A DNA stretch of 64,000 nucleotides from Sarcocystis neurona (GCA_000727475.1 KL647308.1:124001-188000); one strand, 5' to 3'. Numbered from the stretch's first letter, positions 1-26,300 are shown. Numbers and translations are program-made. The notes: generated from the sequence alone by a model not told the origin.

Positions 1-3000
1 AAGTCATTCGTGGGCAGTAGATTTGTCAGAGTATGTGCAGTGTAATGAACAGCCCGAGTGGTCCGGTGCATGGACATATGGTCTGGCTTCGCGTTGCTTC
101 ACATATACAACCAGGAACGGGCAATCAAGCGAGAATTAGGCGGGCCGGTTATACTCAATGTGGTAGCCCAATGTGAACACCCTGAGAGGGTGGTTTCCCA
201 CTTTTTTGCTTTGATGGATTTGACGGCACGCAGTACGAAATAGCCCCTACGGTTCCTTGAATTGTACATAATTACAATGTACTTACGGCGCTTAACGGAC
301 AACCGAAGCAAAAGTCCCATATTTCTTCTTTCATACGTACGCGCCCCTGCGGCACTTCGTCCTAAAGCGTAACGGAGGTGTATGTACCTTCGACTGTGCG
401 CCAAAGGCATATACTCTGGTTGCATTCGTAGAGGCTTCCAGTGGAACCAATATATGTGTACTGTTAGAATGTAGCTATTTGTAATTACGGCGTACTACTA
501 TCGATTATTTCTTATCAAAGCCAAGGAGGGAGCATCTGATAGCAGCGCTCACTAGGTAGGGCACGCCTACGCGCGTTACGCCAGTCCAGTTGTTTGCAAG
601 TCAATAGAAAGTAAGGGAGCTACGTATTTGTGCGCTCAACTACACGTATCCAGGTATTTGTGTAGACCTACATACATAAACACAGGCATACAACTTCTCC
701 GTGCACACACGCGTACACGTCTAACGCAGCTACTCTTGTCTATATGTATTTAGCGGTAGCTTACATTTTACATGTGTTTGTGCGCGTTGGTGCTACGTAT
801 AAATGTTTTGCCGACACCCCTATTCTTACACAAAAACACGCAACTTGGCCAGACGAGTTCAAATATATATACGTACGTATCTACGCGAACATACGCGCAG
901 CGGGAATGTATGCACACATACATACACATTTTATTAGGGTGCAGCACACACGCTGACGGCCCATACGTCTGTATGCCTGTCTCTGAAGGTGGTGAAATGT
1001 ATCTCCCGGTGTGGACAGTATGCAGATGAAGCGTTACGGCATTCACGTATCTGTGAAGTTGCCCTATTAGTGGTGTAAATACTCGTGTGTGAATAAACTG
1101 GGCTGCTTCCTCCACACAAGCGTGGTAGCATGTCCGTAACCTGTTTTGCCAGTTTTCCGCCCTATCATACGTAGCACTTTCGGGGCACAAAAGAGGCATG
1201 CGGTGTCAACGGTACAGTCAAGCGGAAATTCGCGTTACTCCGCACGTTCTCGCTTTATTTTTCCTCGCATTTTCACTACTTTGGCTCAACTTATAACCCC
1301 GACTCGGGGTGCACCCAAGTCGCAGACGCTGCAGCAGAAGCTGGTGGTGTTGCACCTGCGGCTGGTCGTTCTGCTGTGTCTGCGGCTGCTTCTTCTGCTG
1401 CTGATGCGACTTGGGAAGCTGCTTTTTCTTCTTTGCCTAATTCATTTCCGACACTTCGAGAGACGTAGAGAGTCTTCGTATCTGTCTTGCCTGACAATTC
1501 GTATCGTTGACACGTTATGGTTTAGAAGCAAATCCCCGCTTCTCTCTCTGATTCCTGAGGTGACGAAAAACATCGCGTTACTTAGGTTTCCAGATAGTGG
1601 AACGGAAGTCGCGAAAAATGGCGCGACTTCACTGTGCGGATGCACATCAATAAAAACAAAAAGAAGTTCCAGGGGACACGCAGCCGCTTGGTGCAACGTG
1701 AATGAGAAACACACCAAAACCACGAGGCAAACGTGCACAGCACCGTACACTGGCGTGTACGTAGAGGATATATATGCGAACGCAGACACAGACGATTTAT
1801 ACATCGATACGCAGAGTGTATATTGTCACTACTACATCGACGGATCCCCGATCCACGCGGACGTCTATTTTGAAAATTGATAGCTATCGCCAGAGAGTGA
1901 GAATCGAAATGTACGTTCGCCGGTCTGTATGTACACAACTGCAGATGCACACATACACTTCTCTACACGCATATTTGCTCTTTTCCTTCCATCCTGGCGG
2001 TAAGTTGTTCTTTCATCACAACTACGCACAATTCCACACATACGCAGAGATGTGCACACGCACACCCTATAGATACGCAGATATGTGCACGCGCACACTC
2101 CTATAGATACGCAGAGATATGCACACGCACACATCTATATACACCCGCTTATACGCGTGATGCCGTACGGAGCAGCACCTGGACAACTTCCGTTCCACTG
2201 CAGCTTCACGTGCGTGGAGTGTCTTCCAGACGCGCTCCCGCTACGCGTACACTGCATACGTCTCTGCAGAGGCACAGACGTACCGCACACCATATTGATC
2301 CCCCTAGCGCAGTCTGTTTAACTCAGACACCTGACTTCCCCGCCAGCGTCGTCTGTTTACTCAGACGTCTCTTATTCATGAAATCTGGTCCTCCCATTTT
2401 ACGAGTAAAGGACATATGTGCAACTTCAATGTGATGCAACAAAGTGTGCACTATTCAGCAAACGAGAAGTCGAGACAGCGGCCCGCGAACCGCTGTTGCC
2501 TTTTTTTGAGAGAACACGGTAAAAAATCACATGCAGAGCTCGTTCGGATTATCTTCGGCCTGTCGATTATCCTCCACGTACAGCTGCTGCTGCGTACGCC
2601 TGCTCTGTCTGTCTTTATCTGTATTGAACTGCAGCGTCCACAGCAAAGTAACACGCCAAAAAACCGCAGCACACGCAGCGAGCACCTCCATCAACACATA
2701 CCGACCCCGCCCTCGCGCAGCAGCTGGTGCTATTACGCGGAAAAAACACTGGAAGCAGCTCAGTCTGCTCTTCCATATGATGCCAGCAAGGTCACCTAAG
2801 CAGCAGGATCTACAATTTCTCAACATTTACATGACGCACGGATGCACGAGCGGCTCCTGCCCTCTCTCGCTTATCCGGCGCGGGGCCCGGTACCAGAGAT
2901 TCTGTACAAGGACTAAATGCGGCATGTTGCACCTGCGACCGTATGTATATTTGACAGTAAAGTAACGCAAGAGGATACGAAAGCTTGGAGAGGGCAGGTG

Positions 3001-3477
3001 CGCGGCAGCGCCAAGCGTATGCGCGCGGCCGGCTGGGCGAGGAGTCGTCTGTCCTCGTGCATCAGAGGAAAAACTGAACGTACTCCTGTCGGGAACACGG
3101 TGGCGAATAATCCCAACTCAGAGAGACAGTGCTGCTATCGAGGAGGTACACGGAACGTCAAATGCACATCCTCGCTTCTCCGCACAGATCCGAGCGAGGG
3201 CTGGTGGAGAAGCCGCGGCCAAGAACCGGAGGATTCTTAAAAGAAGCACGTTCAACGAGATTCGTGCACCGCAGGCAAGTGGAATACATTTTGACGAGAG
3301 ATGGCGCGGCTACTGCTGCTGTCCTTGTCGGGATGGTGGTGGCAGACCTCCCAACCGGCATGCAACGCTTCACAAAATACTCCTAGTTTTCCCCCTTCCG
3401 TACCATAGCAATCTCTGTCTGTCATTCGTTTACTCCACATAAAACGACCTGTGTAGATTGTAGATTTACGTACACGT
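1..3477. other. No gene recognised; Ala-rich open frames at 1290-1500
   Basis: Balanced DNA at the left edge grading into CA/TA-rich sequence. At 1291-1497 both strands carry an Ala-rich frame; the minus one reads VGNELGKEEKAASQVASAAE and stops, the plus one is similarly Ala/Ser-rich. One may be an exon. 2531-2965 has overlapping open plus frames of no recognisable character. Confidence 0.4.
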
Positions 3478-4880
3478 ACATATATATATATATACACATA
3501 CACACATATATATACGTGTGACTCCCACATGTACATCGCCTCTCCGGAGCGGCGGGGGGCGGGAGGTTATATAATCGAGATAGGGGCATCTGCTATATAA
3601 AGGGACAGGACGTGGTACAGGAAAGCAAGTCTTATACGACAGCGTTGCTCTCCTAGCTACCATTAAAAGAAAAATTCTACACATGAATAGATACACACAC
3701 ACACACACACACACGAAATACTGAGCACAGATGCTTGCACCCATCTCCGTAAATGCGTATGTATGTATGTATGTGTGTGTGTGTGCATATATATGGGTAC
3801 ATACAGAGAGACACAGAAATACGTAAATATGCGTAGGCACCAGGAGAAAACCCGCCGAAGTAGAGGGGAACGATTTCGTATTTTCACAAGAGGCTGCGTC
3901 CCCAGAAGAGGCACACGTGATTGCAGAAGAGAGCTGCAACAGTCCATATCACGAGGCGAGGGGCCGCACTGATGCTCCTGCTGCCCACACATGTATATTT
4001 TTTTCTTCCGACCCACGGGTACACGCATACAAGTGAAGACGCAGACGCAGCACGTGTATAAACTGACGTATGCGAGTACTGTCACGCAGGCGCAATGAGG
4101 CAAAGAGGCGCGCATACACAACTTCATTGGTACAGGCGAGAGGAACGAAAAAAACGTACGGAAATTCAGATAAAGAAAGTACGTCGCCCTGGCATGCAGG
4201 ACCTCACAGAGAGACGTGTGAAGACTTCTAAATTTATTAGGAGAAGCAGCGCATGCACGTTTCCGTGCGAACAGACACATGCAGTTACACATCCACGTAG
4301 ACAATAAATCACGAGTGTATACATACGCGAGGGCATACACATATACATATATATATGGACGACAAAGCAGGAGCTTGAATACAAGCACAAATCTACACAC
4401 AGACAGAGAGACCCGTCTACTCAGGGGACGAGTTAAATCCACCTGAAGAAAAACTCATATCACGCGGCTCTCCACAGCGGCAGTTACGTATGTTCGTCAT
4501 CTGCATTTCTCTCTGTTCTTTGTATATACTATACATACTGTGTATATATATCTATACACACATACAAATACCGCGTATATGTGCATACACATACACGTGT
4601 ATATATACATATGTGTATACATGTATATATATGTATAGATGCATCCGTTCTCTGTATACAGTATACACACACATACGTGAACAAAGACACCCACACATTG
4701 GCAGATGCATGGATGCAGCGGCAACGGCTTCTCAACGTCAGAAAGTTCACGAGACAAAGCGCCTCTCGACGAGCAATTTCCCCCGGCAGTCACGCGGTCT
4801 ACTACAACGCGCACACCTGCTTCCGCACGTACACACACATGCATATATTTACAGGGACGCACACACACATATATTGATAT
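3478..4880. repeat. CA/TA microsatellites
   Basis: TA/CA at 3478-3515, a perfect (AC)n at 3692-3714, TATG at 3759-3782 and TA/CA at 4520-4680. Between them, 3860-3990 has a plus frame containing FSQEAASPEEAHVIAEESCN that may be a fragment of coding sequence but lacks support. Confidence 0.75.
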
Positions 4881-5245
4881 ATATGCCACCGTAATTCTCT
4901 ACACACATACATATACATATATATGTATACGCAAAGGTACATAAATACAGGTACACTCACACACATACGACTACGTAGCAACATACATATACAGACATAC
5001 ACATATACACATATATATATATATATATGCCACCGTAGCTATCTCTCTCTCTACATATATATATATATATGCATAGGTACATACATATAGGCACACTCAC
5101 GCACACACGACTACGCAGCAACATACACAAAGACATATATATATATTATATGTATACCATCGTAGCTCTCTACGTATATATATATACGTAGGTACATACA
5201 TTTAGGCACAGTCCCACACATACGACTACGTAGTAACATCCACAC
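4881..5245. repeat. Three tandem copies of a 95-145 bp unit
   Basis: Copies start near 4881, 5025 and 5151. Each has a TATATGCCACCGTAG-like head, a TA-rich middle, GGTACATA and GGCACACTCACACACA segments, and ends with CGACTACGTAGCAACAT. Identity decays towards the third copy. Confidence 0.85.
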
Positions 5246-5351
5246 ACACATACAGAGACACACGTACATGTGTGATGTAGGCGGGCAGGGATATATACAG
5301 GGACAGGCCTGTGCAGGACGGCCCTACGACGACACGCTTTGCTAGGAGGAC

Positions 5352-5414
5352 TCAAGTAGATCCTGCGTGAGAGAATATACGTTGCGAGGGAAAACACACA
5401 GGCGGGTCATCTCC
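5352..5414 (-). CDS. Candidate CK1 terminal exon
   Basis: A pyrimidine-rich tract (gtttttttcattttcttctg) leads to an AG acceptor before 5414. In the required phase 0 the frame reads 20 codons (GDDPPVCFPSQRIFSHAGST) and then stops. Length and position suit a CK1 tail, but CK1 tails are not conserved, so only splice logic supports it. An alternative acceptor 42 bases further on gives DLLESS and stop. Confidence 0.25.
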   Translation of the reverse strand, partial: GDDPPVCFPSQRIFSHAGST

Positions 5415-5744
5415 CTGAGGCTCGCAGACATTCAGAAGAAAATGAAAAAAACGTACCCCCACGTTTAGAAAGAGAAAAAGAAAAGAGGAAACCTCCATAC
5501 ACGAAAAGAGAAACGTACACGTATGTATAGAGCGAAAAGGAGAGGACAAAAGAAGGGAATGTACAGGTATATAAAGAGCATGAGAGAGAACGATAACGAC
5601 GAGAAAGACAGGGACGTCACACTGCGTATGGTGGCAGCTGGTAAGATAGTACGTAAAAATACTCTAAGTTCGACGTCTGTGCGGTGCGGCAAGAGCAGGC
5701 GAGAAAGCTGTGGACCTTTACAGAAGAAAAAGGACCACACTTAC

Positions 5745-18813
<13,069 letters not shown>

Positions 18814-18865
18814 CCTTTCTACTCACGACAAGTATCTGCTGCTGCTGCTGCTCTTCCTTATAGTA

Positions 18866-19363
18866 CTATAACTGCCTTGTACCCTGCAAGAGAAGCTGCT
18901 CGTATATTGCTGCTGCCGGTACACACAGCCGCGACCGTTGACCAACTGCTGCTGCCGTGCACAGCGCCGCTGCTGTCCTCCGTTGACAGCGCCGCTTCTG
19001 CGTCGACTTTTTTGCCTCCTGTGCTGCTTTTTTCGCAGGAGTTTTTGTGGTAGACCTGCAGCGCAGCTGCGAGAAGTCTCCTCGCGAGGCAGGTAGCCGG
19101 ACCAACGCCGTTGCTGCTGCTTCTGCGAGGGTTGTGGAGTAGCGCTTCTCTGTCGCACCGCTGGTGTTGCTCTTGCTGCCCACTTTCTCTTCTTTGCTGC
19201 TGCAGACGACTTCGTCTGTCTCCGCTTGCAGCAGCAGATGGAAGGCGAGTTTCTCTTCCGCTTCAGACGGGCAAGGCCCTTCTCCCCAGCGCGCAGCTCT
19301 TTGGCGCGTCCCTTTCAAAGCGGGTAGCTCTCCCCCCGTGAAAATCCACGCACGCGGGGACGC
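18866..19363 (-). CDS. Open frame immediately upstream of CK1, product unknown
   Basis: A frame of 165 codons without a stop reads towards CK1 and ends with TAG 52 bases before the CK1 ATG. Composition is protein-like rather than triplet shadow: it contains SEAEEKLAFHLLLQAETDEV, then an Ala/Lys-rich part (KKAAQEAKKSTQKRR) and ends YEQLLLQGTRQL. It has no ATG, so if coding it is an internal or last exon. It could also be CK1 5' leader, or an N-terminal extension spliced over the last 50 bases (a gtacaag donor and tagAAAGGATGG acceptor exist in phase). I do not recognise the product. Confidence 0.3.
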   Translation of the reverse strand, partial: ASPRAWIFTGGELPALKGTRQRAARWGEGPCPSEAEEKLAFHLLLQAETDEVVCSSKEEKVGSKSNTSGATEKRYSTTLAEAAATALVRLPASRGDFSQLRCRSTTKTPAKKAAQEAKKSTQKRRCQRRTAAALCTAAAVGQRSRLCVPAAAIYEQLLLQGTRQL

Positions 19364-20187
19364 TTATAAAGATGAGGAAAACGTAGGAACATACACTATG
19401 TAGGTCTATGTACGTATATGGGGATGTGCGCACGAACGCCCTAGGCACACAACTTTTTGTGGAAGAAGAGAGAAGCAATAAAGAGGTGAGTGTAAAGCGA
19501 CGGAAATTTCTACACTACACACAAGTGTAGACACAGAGAAAGATAGAACAACTCGCAGGAACAGGCATGGGTGTATCTCTCAAAAGAGGAAATCTACAAA
19601 AAGATATACGGCCACCAGGTGCGTAGAGAGAGGTACACACGCTGCTGTATAAACTGCAGAGCAACGGCAGCTGGATACGGCGACTCAAATTTAGAGGAGG
19701 ACAGTCGGCAGCATCTGCACGTCCCACAGGAGGAAGACAGAAGCTCGCAGCAGGCCTCCGAGATAACAAAAGAAACGGCGGTGAGACACTTCCTCGCGCT
19801 CTCTTCTTTTTCTTCTTCTGAAACACTTTCTTGGCATCTCCTTCTTCAACACCCTTTTCTCCGCATTTTCCTTTCTTCTTTCATTTCCTTCTTTCTTCAG
19901 TGACTTCTGCCTCTCCCCCCCGCCGTGCTCGCACACACACACGTGCAGAGACCTAACAACAGTACAGGAGTTGTATATATGTATATAGGTATACGTATAT
20001 AGGTATATATATATATATATACACGTATACGCACGTCGGCTAAAAGTATGTAGGGTATACGTATATGTGGAGAAACGGATGTGCACGCCCCACCGGACTC
20101 ATGTGGCCGCGTACAGAGACAGGACGACCCGACTGCATGCACTGTAACGCACGGCTTGTTTGCTTCCTTGTGGTACTTCTCGCAACA
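19364..20187. other. No gene recognised; pyrimidine-rich and TA tracts
   Basis: Mixed sequence with a TC-rich stretch (19800-19905) and a TA microsatellite (19970-20025). Short open frames on both strands have no identifiable motif. Confidence 0.5.
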
Positions 20188-20346
20188 TCACGGCAGCGTC
20201 TCGTCTCTCGCTTGCTTCTCGCGCGTGCAACAACAGCAGCAGCACTTCAAGCAAGAGAGCGAGAAGAGCTCCCACAAGTCCACATAAATATCCCTCCGTA
20301 CAGACATACGCAGCTGTTCGTCTGCAGGCGTGTTATATGGGAACTT
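20188..20346 (-). CDS. Candidate terminal exon, Cys-rich tail
   Basis: A long pyrimidine tract (ttccttcttcttttgctgtc and on to ctccag) precedes 20346, the best-looking acceptor outside the kinases. The frame beginning there encodes 52 residues and stops at TGA 20190-20188: KFPYNTPADEQLRMSVRRDI, YVDLWELFSLSCLK, then six cysteines and a charged end. The Cys run is encoded by CTG-type triplets and may be compositional, but the preceding 34 residues are not. If real, the rest of the gene lies at higher coordinates. Product unknown. Confidence 0.38.
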   Translation of the reverse strand, partial: KFPYNTPADEQLRMSVRRDIYVDLWELFSLSCLKCCCCCCTREKQARDETLP

Positions 20347-23300
20347 CTGGAGAGCGGAGAAAGGAGAAAGTGGGGACGAGACAGCAAAAGAAGAAGGAAC
20401 TGCCTGCCACACACGCGGCAGACGAAGACAGAGAGAGTAGTGGGCAACAACAGCAACGCGCCGCGCTTCAGGTAGCTACGCAGACAAAATCTATATATCG
20501 CTATACATACGTCTTTATAGGTATACACATATATAGAGAGAATCCCCAGGAGACGAATACACGGACTTTTGAGCATGTGAAATAAGACACACACGTGGCT
20601 AGAGGAGTTTATACGACCTCGTCCTTGCTTCCGCCTTGTTCTTCTTAAGCACCCCCAGAAACACGAACGGAGAGCAGAGCCTGTAAACTGGCGCGCATGC
20701 AGATACGCCGGACATATACGGGAGGAAAGACACACAGAAAAAGAGAGGTGCAAAACGCATGCACGGGACGGCGGAGACGAGACGAGACGGAAAAAAAGAG
20801 GAAGCCAGAGGGGAGGGGTGACGGAGCTATGCGTGGAAGGCGGGCACGGAGGAAGAAAGTCACCTTCCCGCCTGCATGCGCGACGGCGATTTTCCCCGTT
20901 TCTATGTACACAGACGGACACTCGGACGAGCCCCACGCATTTCAACTGCTGCAGAGAAGCTTCTTGCGCTGCAGAGTAATGTCTGCCCGTCGAAGAGATC
21001 GCATGCAAAGCGCATGCAACGGAGATCCATTGCTGCGTCCACGTCGCGCATGCACGCCGAAAACGTTTGATGTCTCAGCGGTGACCAAGTGCATATTTTC
21101 TCCTCGTATGCTGCTCACTGTCCACTGCAGTTCTTGACTTCTACGCTTCACAAGCGCATGCAGAAAATACCTCCTGCGCCCGCGGGTCTTGGCTCTCTTC
21201 GCATACACGTCTCCTACCTCCCTACGCAACACGTATGTATGTATGTACTCTCTTCACACACCCACGCATAACCTACCCCAACGCTTCCCATGTGTATACA
21301 TATGTACATGTATTTATATATACATATATATATATTCTCCCTGTGGCTCAGGAGAGCACATGCGCTCTGTTCCACATGTGAGAATTTCTTTTCTTGACTG
21401 CGTCTGTGTCGCGCCTCTCTCTTCCTGCGGGTCTGCTTCACACGCGCGCATGCATATACTGCGCACTGGTAGTCTTCAAGCCTTCTCTACTGTCTTGATG
21501 TACATAAAGAGTATCGCACCTCACACATGCATGCGTTACATGTGTGGTCACCCATCCCATAAAAACACACGCCTTTCTCTTTCTGTCTCGCTGGGTATTC
21601 GCTGTCCTGCACGCCTCGTCTGAGCAAGACTTTCTTTTCTCTCTACCGGCTGTCTTCCACGTCCACGCCTACTGCTCTCAAAGACGTGTTCAGGCACTCG
21701 CTCTCACTCTCTGTATTATATACAAGCTCACTACACCGCCATCTTTACTACGTGCGTCTTCCACACAAACGACGTATAGACAGCAGCGGCTTTTTCTACG
21801 TGCTTCGCACAGGCAGACATTTACTCCACAGAGTTCTTCTTCCAAACCTGCTTCCGCGTATCCTACTTGTATGCATGCCCCTGCTGCTGGAGAACCTGGT
21901 GTCCCGCACACACATGCACCAGCAGCATCCCACGGGGAACACAAACACTGGTCCCGTCTTCGACTGCTTCCTGCTGCTACGCCTGCGATCGCTTCCCGCT
22001 GGCGGTGTTCTGCACTTGCTAAAGTCTCCTAACTTTCCACACGTGCATGCAGACAACCACCGGGAGAAAGGAAAGAAAGAAACGGAGGTACAGGCGTCTC
22101 CACCCCTGCTGTCGCTGCTGAGATTGTTGCATGGACGCGCCGCCGCCCGGCAGCCTGTGACGCAGCGCATACGTGCAGTGCGGACCTTAAATCGAGACAG
22201 AGGGACAGCAGCCAACAGGCGTTCGTCCACAGAAAACTGAAAAATAGAGACACGTGAAGAGGGACCAGCGGGCAGGAACTGACGGCGACAAGCAGCAGAC
22301 GTTTCTTTCGGACGCAGCGCAGAGAGAGCGGGGCGCGCACAAGCTACACACACACACACACTTCTACCGCGGCGCATGCAGAGACATACGCATGCGTGAC
22401 GATGTCTTCCTCTTCGGGATGGCGGGCGTACAGGGGTGGGGAATTCTTCTTTTCCTCTTCGTGGAAGAAGTGCCCACGAGCGGGTGCCCGCGCGATCGAA
22501 CAGAAAAATCTACGCTGATGTGTCTTTCTTCGAGAAGGACCGCTGCTCCTCATGCACACACGTACCGAAGACGACAATCTTCTCACGGCAGGGTTGCATG
22601 CGCAGCAGGGAAAACTCTTCTTTTTCACAGCAAAACTGCGCGCAAGCAGACGGATATACTCCTGCCGCGTTCACTCGTTGCACCTCGTGCCTGCAGGCGC
22701 CCAAGTCTCCACACAGACAGGCTTTGCTCTGCAGCGTCCCTGCCTACATAAATGCACTTGGTCTATAACAGCAATATACACGTATACTTTGGACGAATGA
22801 ATATATACCGGATCTTCACCCACCTCTATTACATATATTCACACAGAGGGAGTGGAGAAGAGGGAACAAAGTTCTACTCTGCGAAGGGACACTCCGCAGC
22901 AGCCGCTTCTGCACCACTCCACGCATACCCGTGCAACACGGAGAGGAGCGCCCCTCTCTCTTCGGCAAAGAAGAAGCAAGCGTCGACAGGCTGGTGTCGC
23001 TGCTGCAGCGCTACTGCTATGTAGTAATTCCCAGAATACACACAGAGGGACTGCAACGGACGCCTCCCTGCGCAGGAGGTGCAAACTTCCTCAGGAAAGC
23101 GCACCCACGTGACGCCGCTTGCTTTGTGTCTGTACGACAACTACAACTTGCATGCGAACTTTCTCTCAGGCGGAGACAGACGGAGATAAACAGAAGGAAA
23201 GGATGCCTGGCTTCTTCCGACAGATATACAGTCAGACTCTCAGGTCGCCGGGAGAAGACGCGCACGACGCAAGGAAGCGGTTTCGGGAACCGGTGACGGG

Positions 23301-26300
23301 AGCAGCGGGCGCAGCAGCAACTGTCAACGCAGGAGCACCAGCAGCAGCAGCGTCGCAACAACACCACGGCGACAGGACAACCTACAACGCATCAACCTGC
23401 CGGCTGCCAGTGAAAACGCTGCGATGAGTAGCCTTCTGAAAGAGGTATCTGCTGCCGCTGCTGCTGTTGCTCCTGTCGCATGCAGTGCTGCCGCGGCTGC
23501 TGCTTCGACTGTCACAGGCCCCTGCACCTGCTGCTGCTTTGCACGCGGCAACGCACGTAAAAGCAAGTCCACCGAAGAGAACCCCGCACAAGGAAGAAGG
23601 AGAGAGAGAAGAAGCGGAGGAGGGAAAAGCCAAGCAGTTTCACAAGGAGAAGCAAAGCGTCGATAACTTTCTACCAAGTCCCGCAGCCGCACAGACACGT
23701 ATGTTTCTCTGCGCAGAGATGCGCAGCCAGCTTACTGGTATACGCAGGTATACAGATATAGACACACCTTCCCCGGCGTTTTTTTCTTTATGGAATAGAT
23801 CTATTGAAGGGGCGAGAGCTACACAGAAAGCTAAAAAGGATCAACAGGCGCGCATGCAGGCCTGCACGAGGACTCTCTTCGCACACCACACACTTGAGAA
23901 AAACAGTCCACGCAGTGCGCGATTAAATATGTCGCTGCTTCACGCACACACATACACACACTACCCTGCCGTACTCCTACTCCACATGCCTGCGACGGCA
24001 ACTGCAGCTGACCTGCTGCTGCTGCTCCCTGCGTCGAGTTGCTGGCGCTGCTGTTGCTGTTGTCCGGCTGTCGCAGCTGCTGCCGCGCAGTTGGCCGTGT
24101 TGCTGCTGCAGCTGCAGAGGGAGGCGTGTCTTCGCCTGCTGTCTTTCCACGAACTGGCCGCTGCCGCTGCGTGTCGTCTTCTTCGTCTGTTCTGCAGTTC
24201 TTCCTCTTGCTACTTCTCCGTCGTCGTCTTCTCCCGCTGCCGCTGCGAGGGGGTCCCCCGCCTGGATCTCTCTCTTTCTTCACATGCACCGGAGCAGCAC
24301 ATGAGTGTGTATATATGTACACACATGCAGATGCATGTATCTCGTGTCCTGTACACCTCGGCAGATATGAAGATACAAGCGCTGCAGTGCTGCTGCTACT
24401 TCCTTGGCGCTACCGGGCAGCTGTCGAACAAAACCGCTGCAGCAGTTGCCGTTGCTGATGCTCCTTGTCCTCCCTCGCTCGTTGTCGGTTCTTCCTGACG
24501 AAGTGTCGCGTGTCCTCCTGCTGGAGCTACTGTGACGGTCGCAGCTGCTGCTCCTGCTTGATGAGCACTTCCTGCTCACACTACGCTGGGGCTTCTGCTG
24601 CTGCTTCTTGTTCCACACGCGTGCCCTGCGGCTGCTGCTTCCTCTTGTTGTTGTGCGTATGCAGTCGCAGCAGAGGCAGAAGGCAGCGGCGAGGTTAGGC
24701 AGGCGAAATAGTCCCACGCACAACCGCGTCTTCTGTCCATGCGCAACGCCGCGGTGTTTCCCCACCCTACAACTGCCTCCTCCTCTTCACACACGTACAA
24801 TACAGAAGCAGCAGCAGCAGCGCAGCGACGGCGTCTCTTCTTGCCGCAGGGCCTGTCTGGCTGGCTCTCAACCGCATGCAGTCGTGCCGCACACACACAC
24901 ACACACTGCAGCAGCTTTCTTGTTTTATGGAGGGAGAAGGCGATGGAACACGCGTATCTCTGCGCCAGCGCGGGTGCAAGACGGCCGCTGGTTTTCTTTT
25001 CTTCTGCGACCCCCGCTGACGTCTTGCTGCCGAGCGCCACACTACCGCTACTGTTGCTCCTTCACGCTTGCAACCTACCCTGCGGTCGCTTCCCCTCTCT
25101 CTCCTTAGCCGCGATACTGCTGCTGCTGTTCACCAGTCGCGGCAGTCATTGCCTTGCTGCTCCCACACGCGCAGGGGAGGCGTGATGCCCTGCTTCCCGA
25201 CAAACGCTTGCAGCAGCTTTCAAATTCATGCAACACTCCGGCAGACGGCCGTCTTCACGGGCGAAGTAACTCGCAGAGGTGCACGCGGCGCCCCGTGGCA
25301 GATCGATTCTGCCCACTTTTCAAAACGCATGCGGCACTTTACCCGAATACGGAGTTCTCTGCGACACACATGCAGCAGCGCCGGCCGTCCCAGAGTCTCC
25401 AGTCAGCAAGCAGCAGCTGTCGCGTCTCTCGTTCTTCCTTGTCTCCTGTGCGTGGCTGTCTGATACATTTGCGTGTTGCAGCATGCCCCGCAACAGCAGG
25501 ACACTACGGCGCCGCTGGGCAGAACCAGAACGGCCCAGGTTGCGGCTGCTCCTGCGTATGCAAGCAACTTCCTCTACAGAGTCGCAGACGGCGAGTCCTG
25601 CCGCCTACAGCAGCGCTGCGGTGGTCGGATGCCGCGCAGCACTTCTACCCGCGAAGAGGTCCACAGCAGCGTCGCAGACGGCAGACAGCGCACAGCTCAC
25701 GCCGCTGCAGTCCTCTGCGTCACCTCGGCTGCTGCAGCCAGCGCATGTAACTTTTTCCTCGGCTGCCTTCCCCGCAACAACGGGACTGGCTGCTATCGCT
25801 CTTCTCCTGTGCGTGCGTTTTCGTCGTAAGAGCAGCAGCAGCTTCCTTGATGCCCACGTCTCTCAGCCGCAACCGCAGCAGCAGTAGCAGCCCCCAGTCC
25901 CACACAGAGCTGTCGCCCTAGCGGCTCTTCCGCGTGCAGAAGCAACAGCAATAGCAGCAACGGTGCGTGCGACCGAGCTCGATACGATCTAGCTGTTGTA
26001 GCAGCCCTCCCTCTTTACACTTCGCATGCAACGGGCAAACACGCTTGGAAAAAGAAAAAACCAGCAGCACCGATGAACAGCTGCACACTGCGGCACGCCA
26101 ACGATCCGGTGAACCCAGTCCAAGCGCAGGCGACGGCGCACGCACAGCAGCAATGGCTTGCGTTCCCACGTGTAAAGCGGCGCCAGCAACAAGCGTCCTC
26201 GACATACATGTGCGGCAGCAGCTCTTTGCTGCTTCGTTCCCCTTTTTTTGGGCGGCTGCAGCACGGGTGCTGTGTCCCAAGCCAAATGCCACGGCAGCTC

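Noticed and set aside
23467..24498. Longest plus-strand ORF (343 codons)
   Set aside because: Mostly Leu, Cys and Ala runs read from CTG triplets; other frames and strands are open over the same bases and no splice-bounded or motif-bearing part was found.
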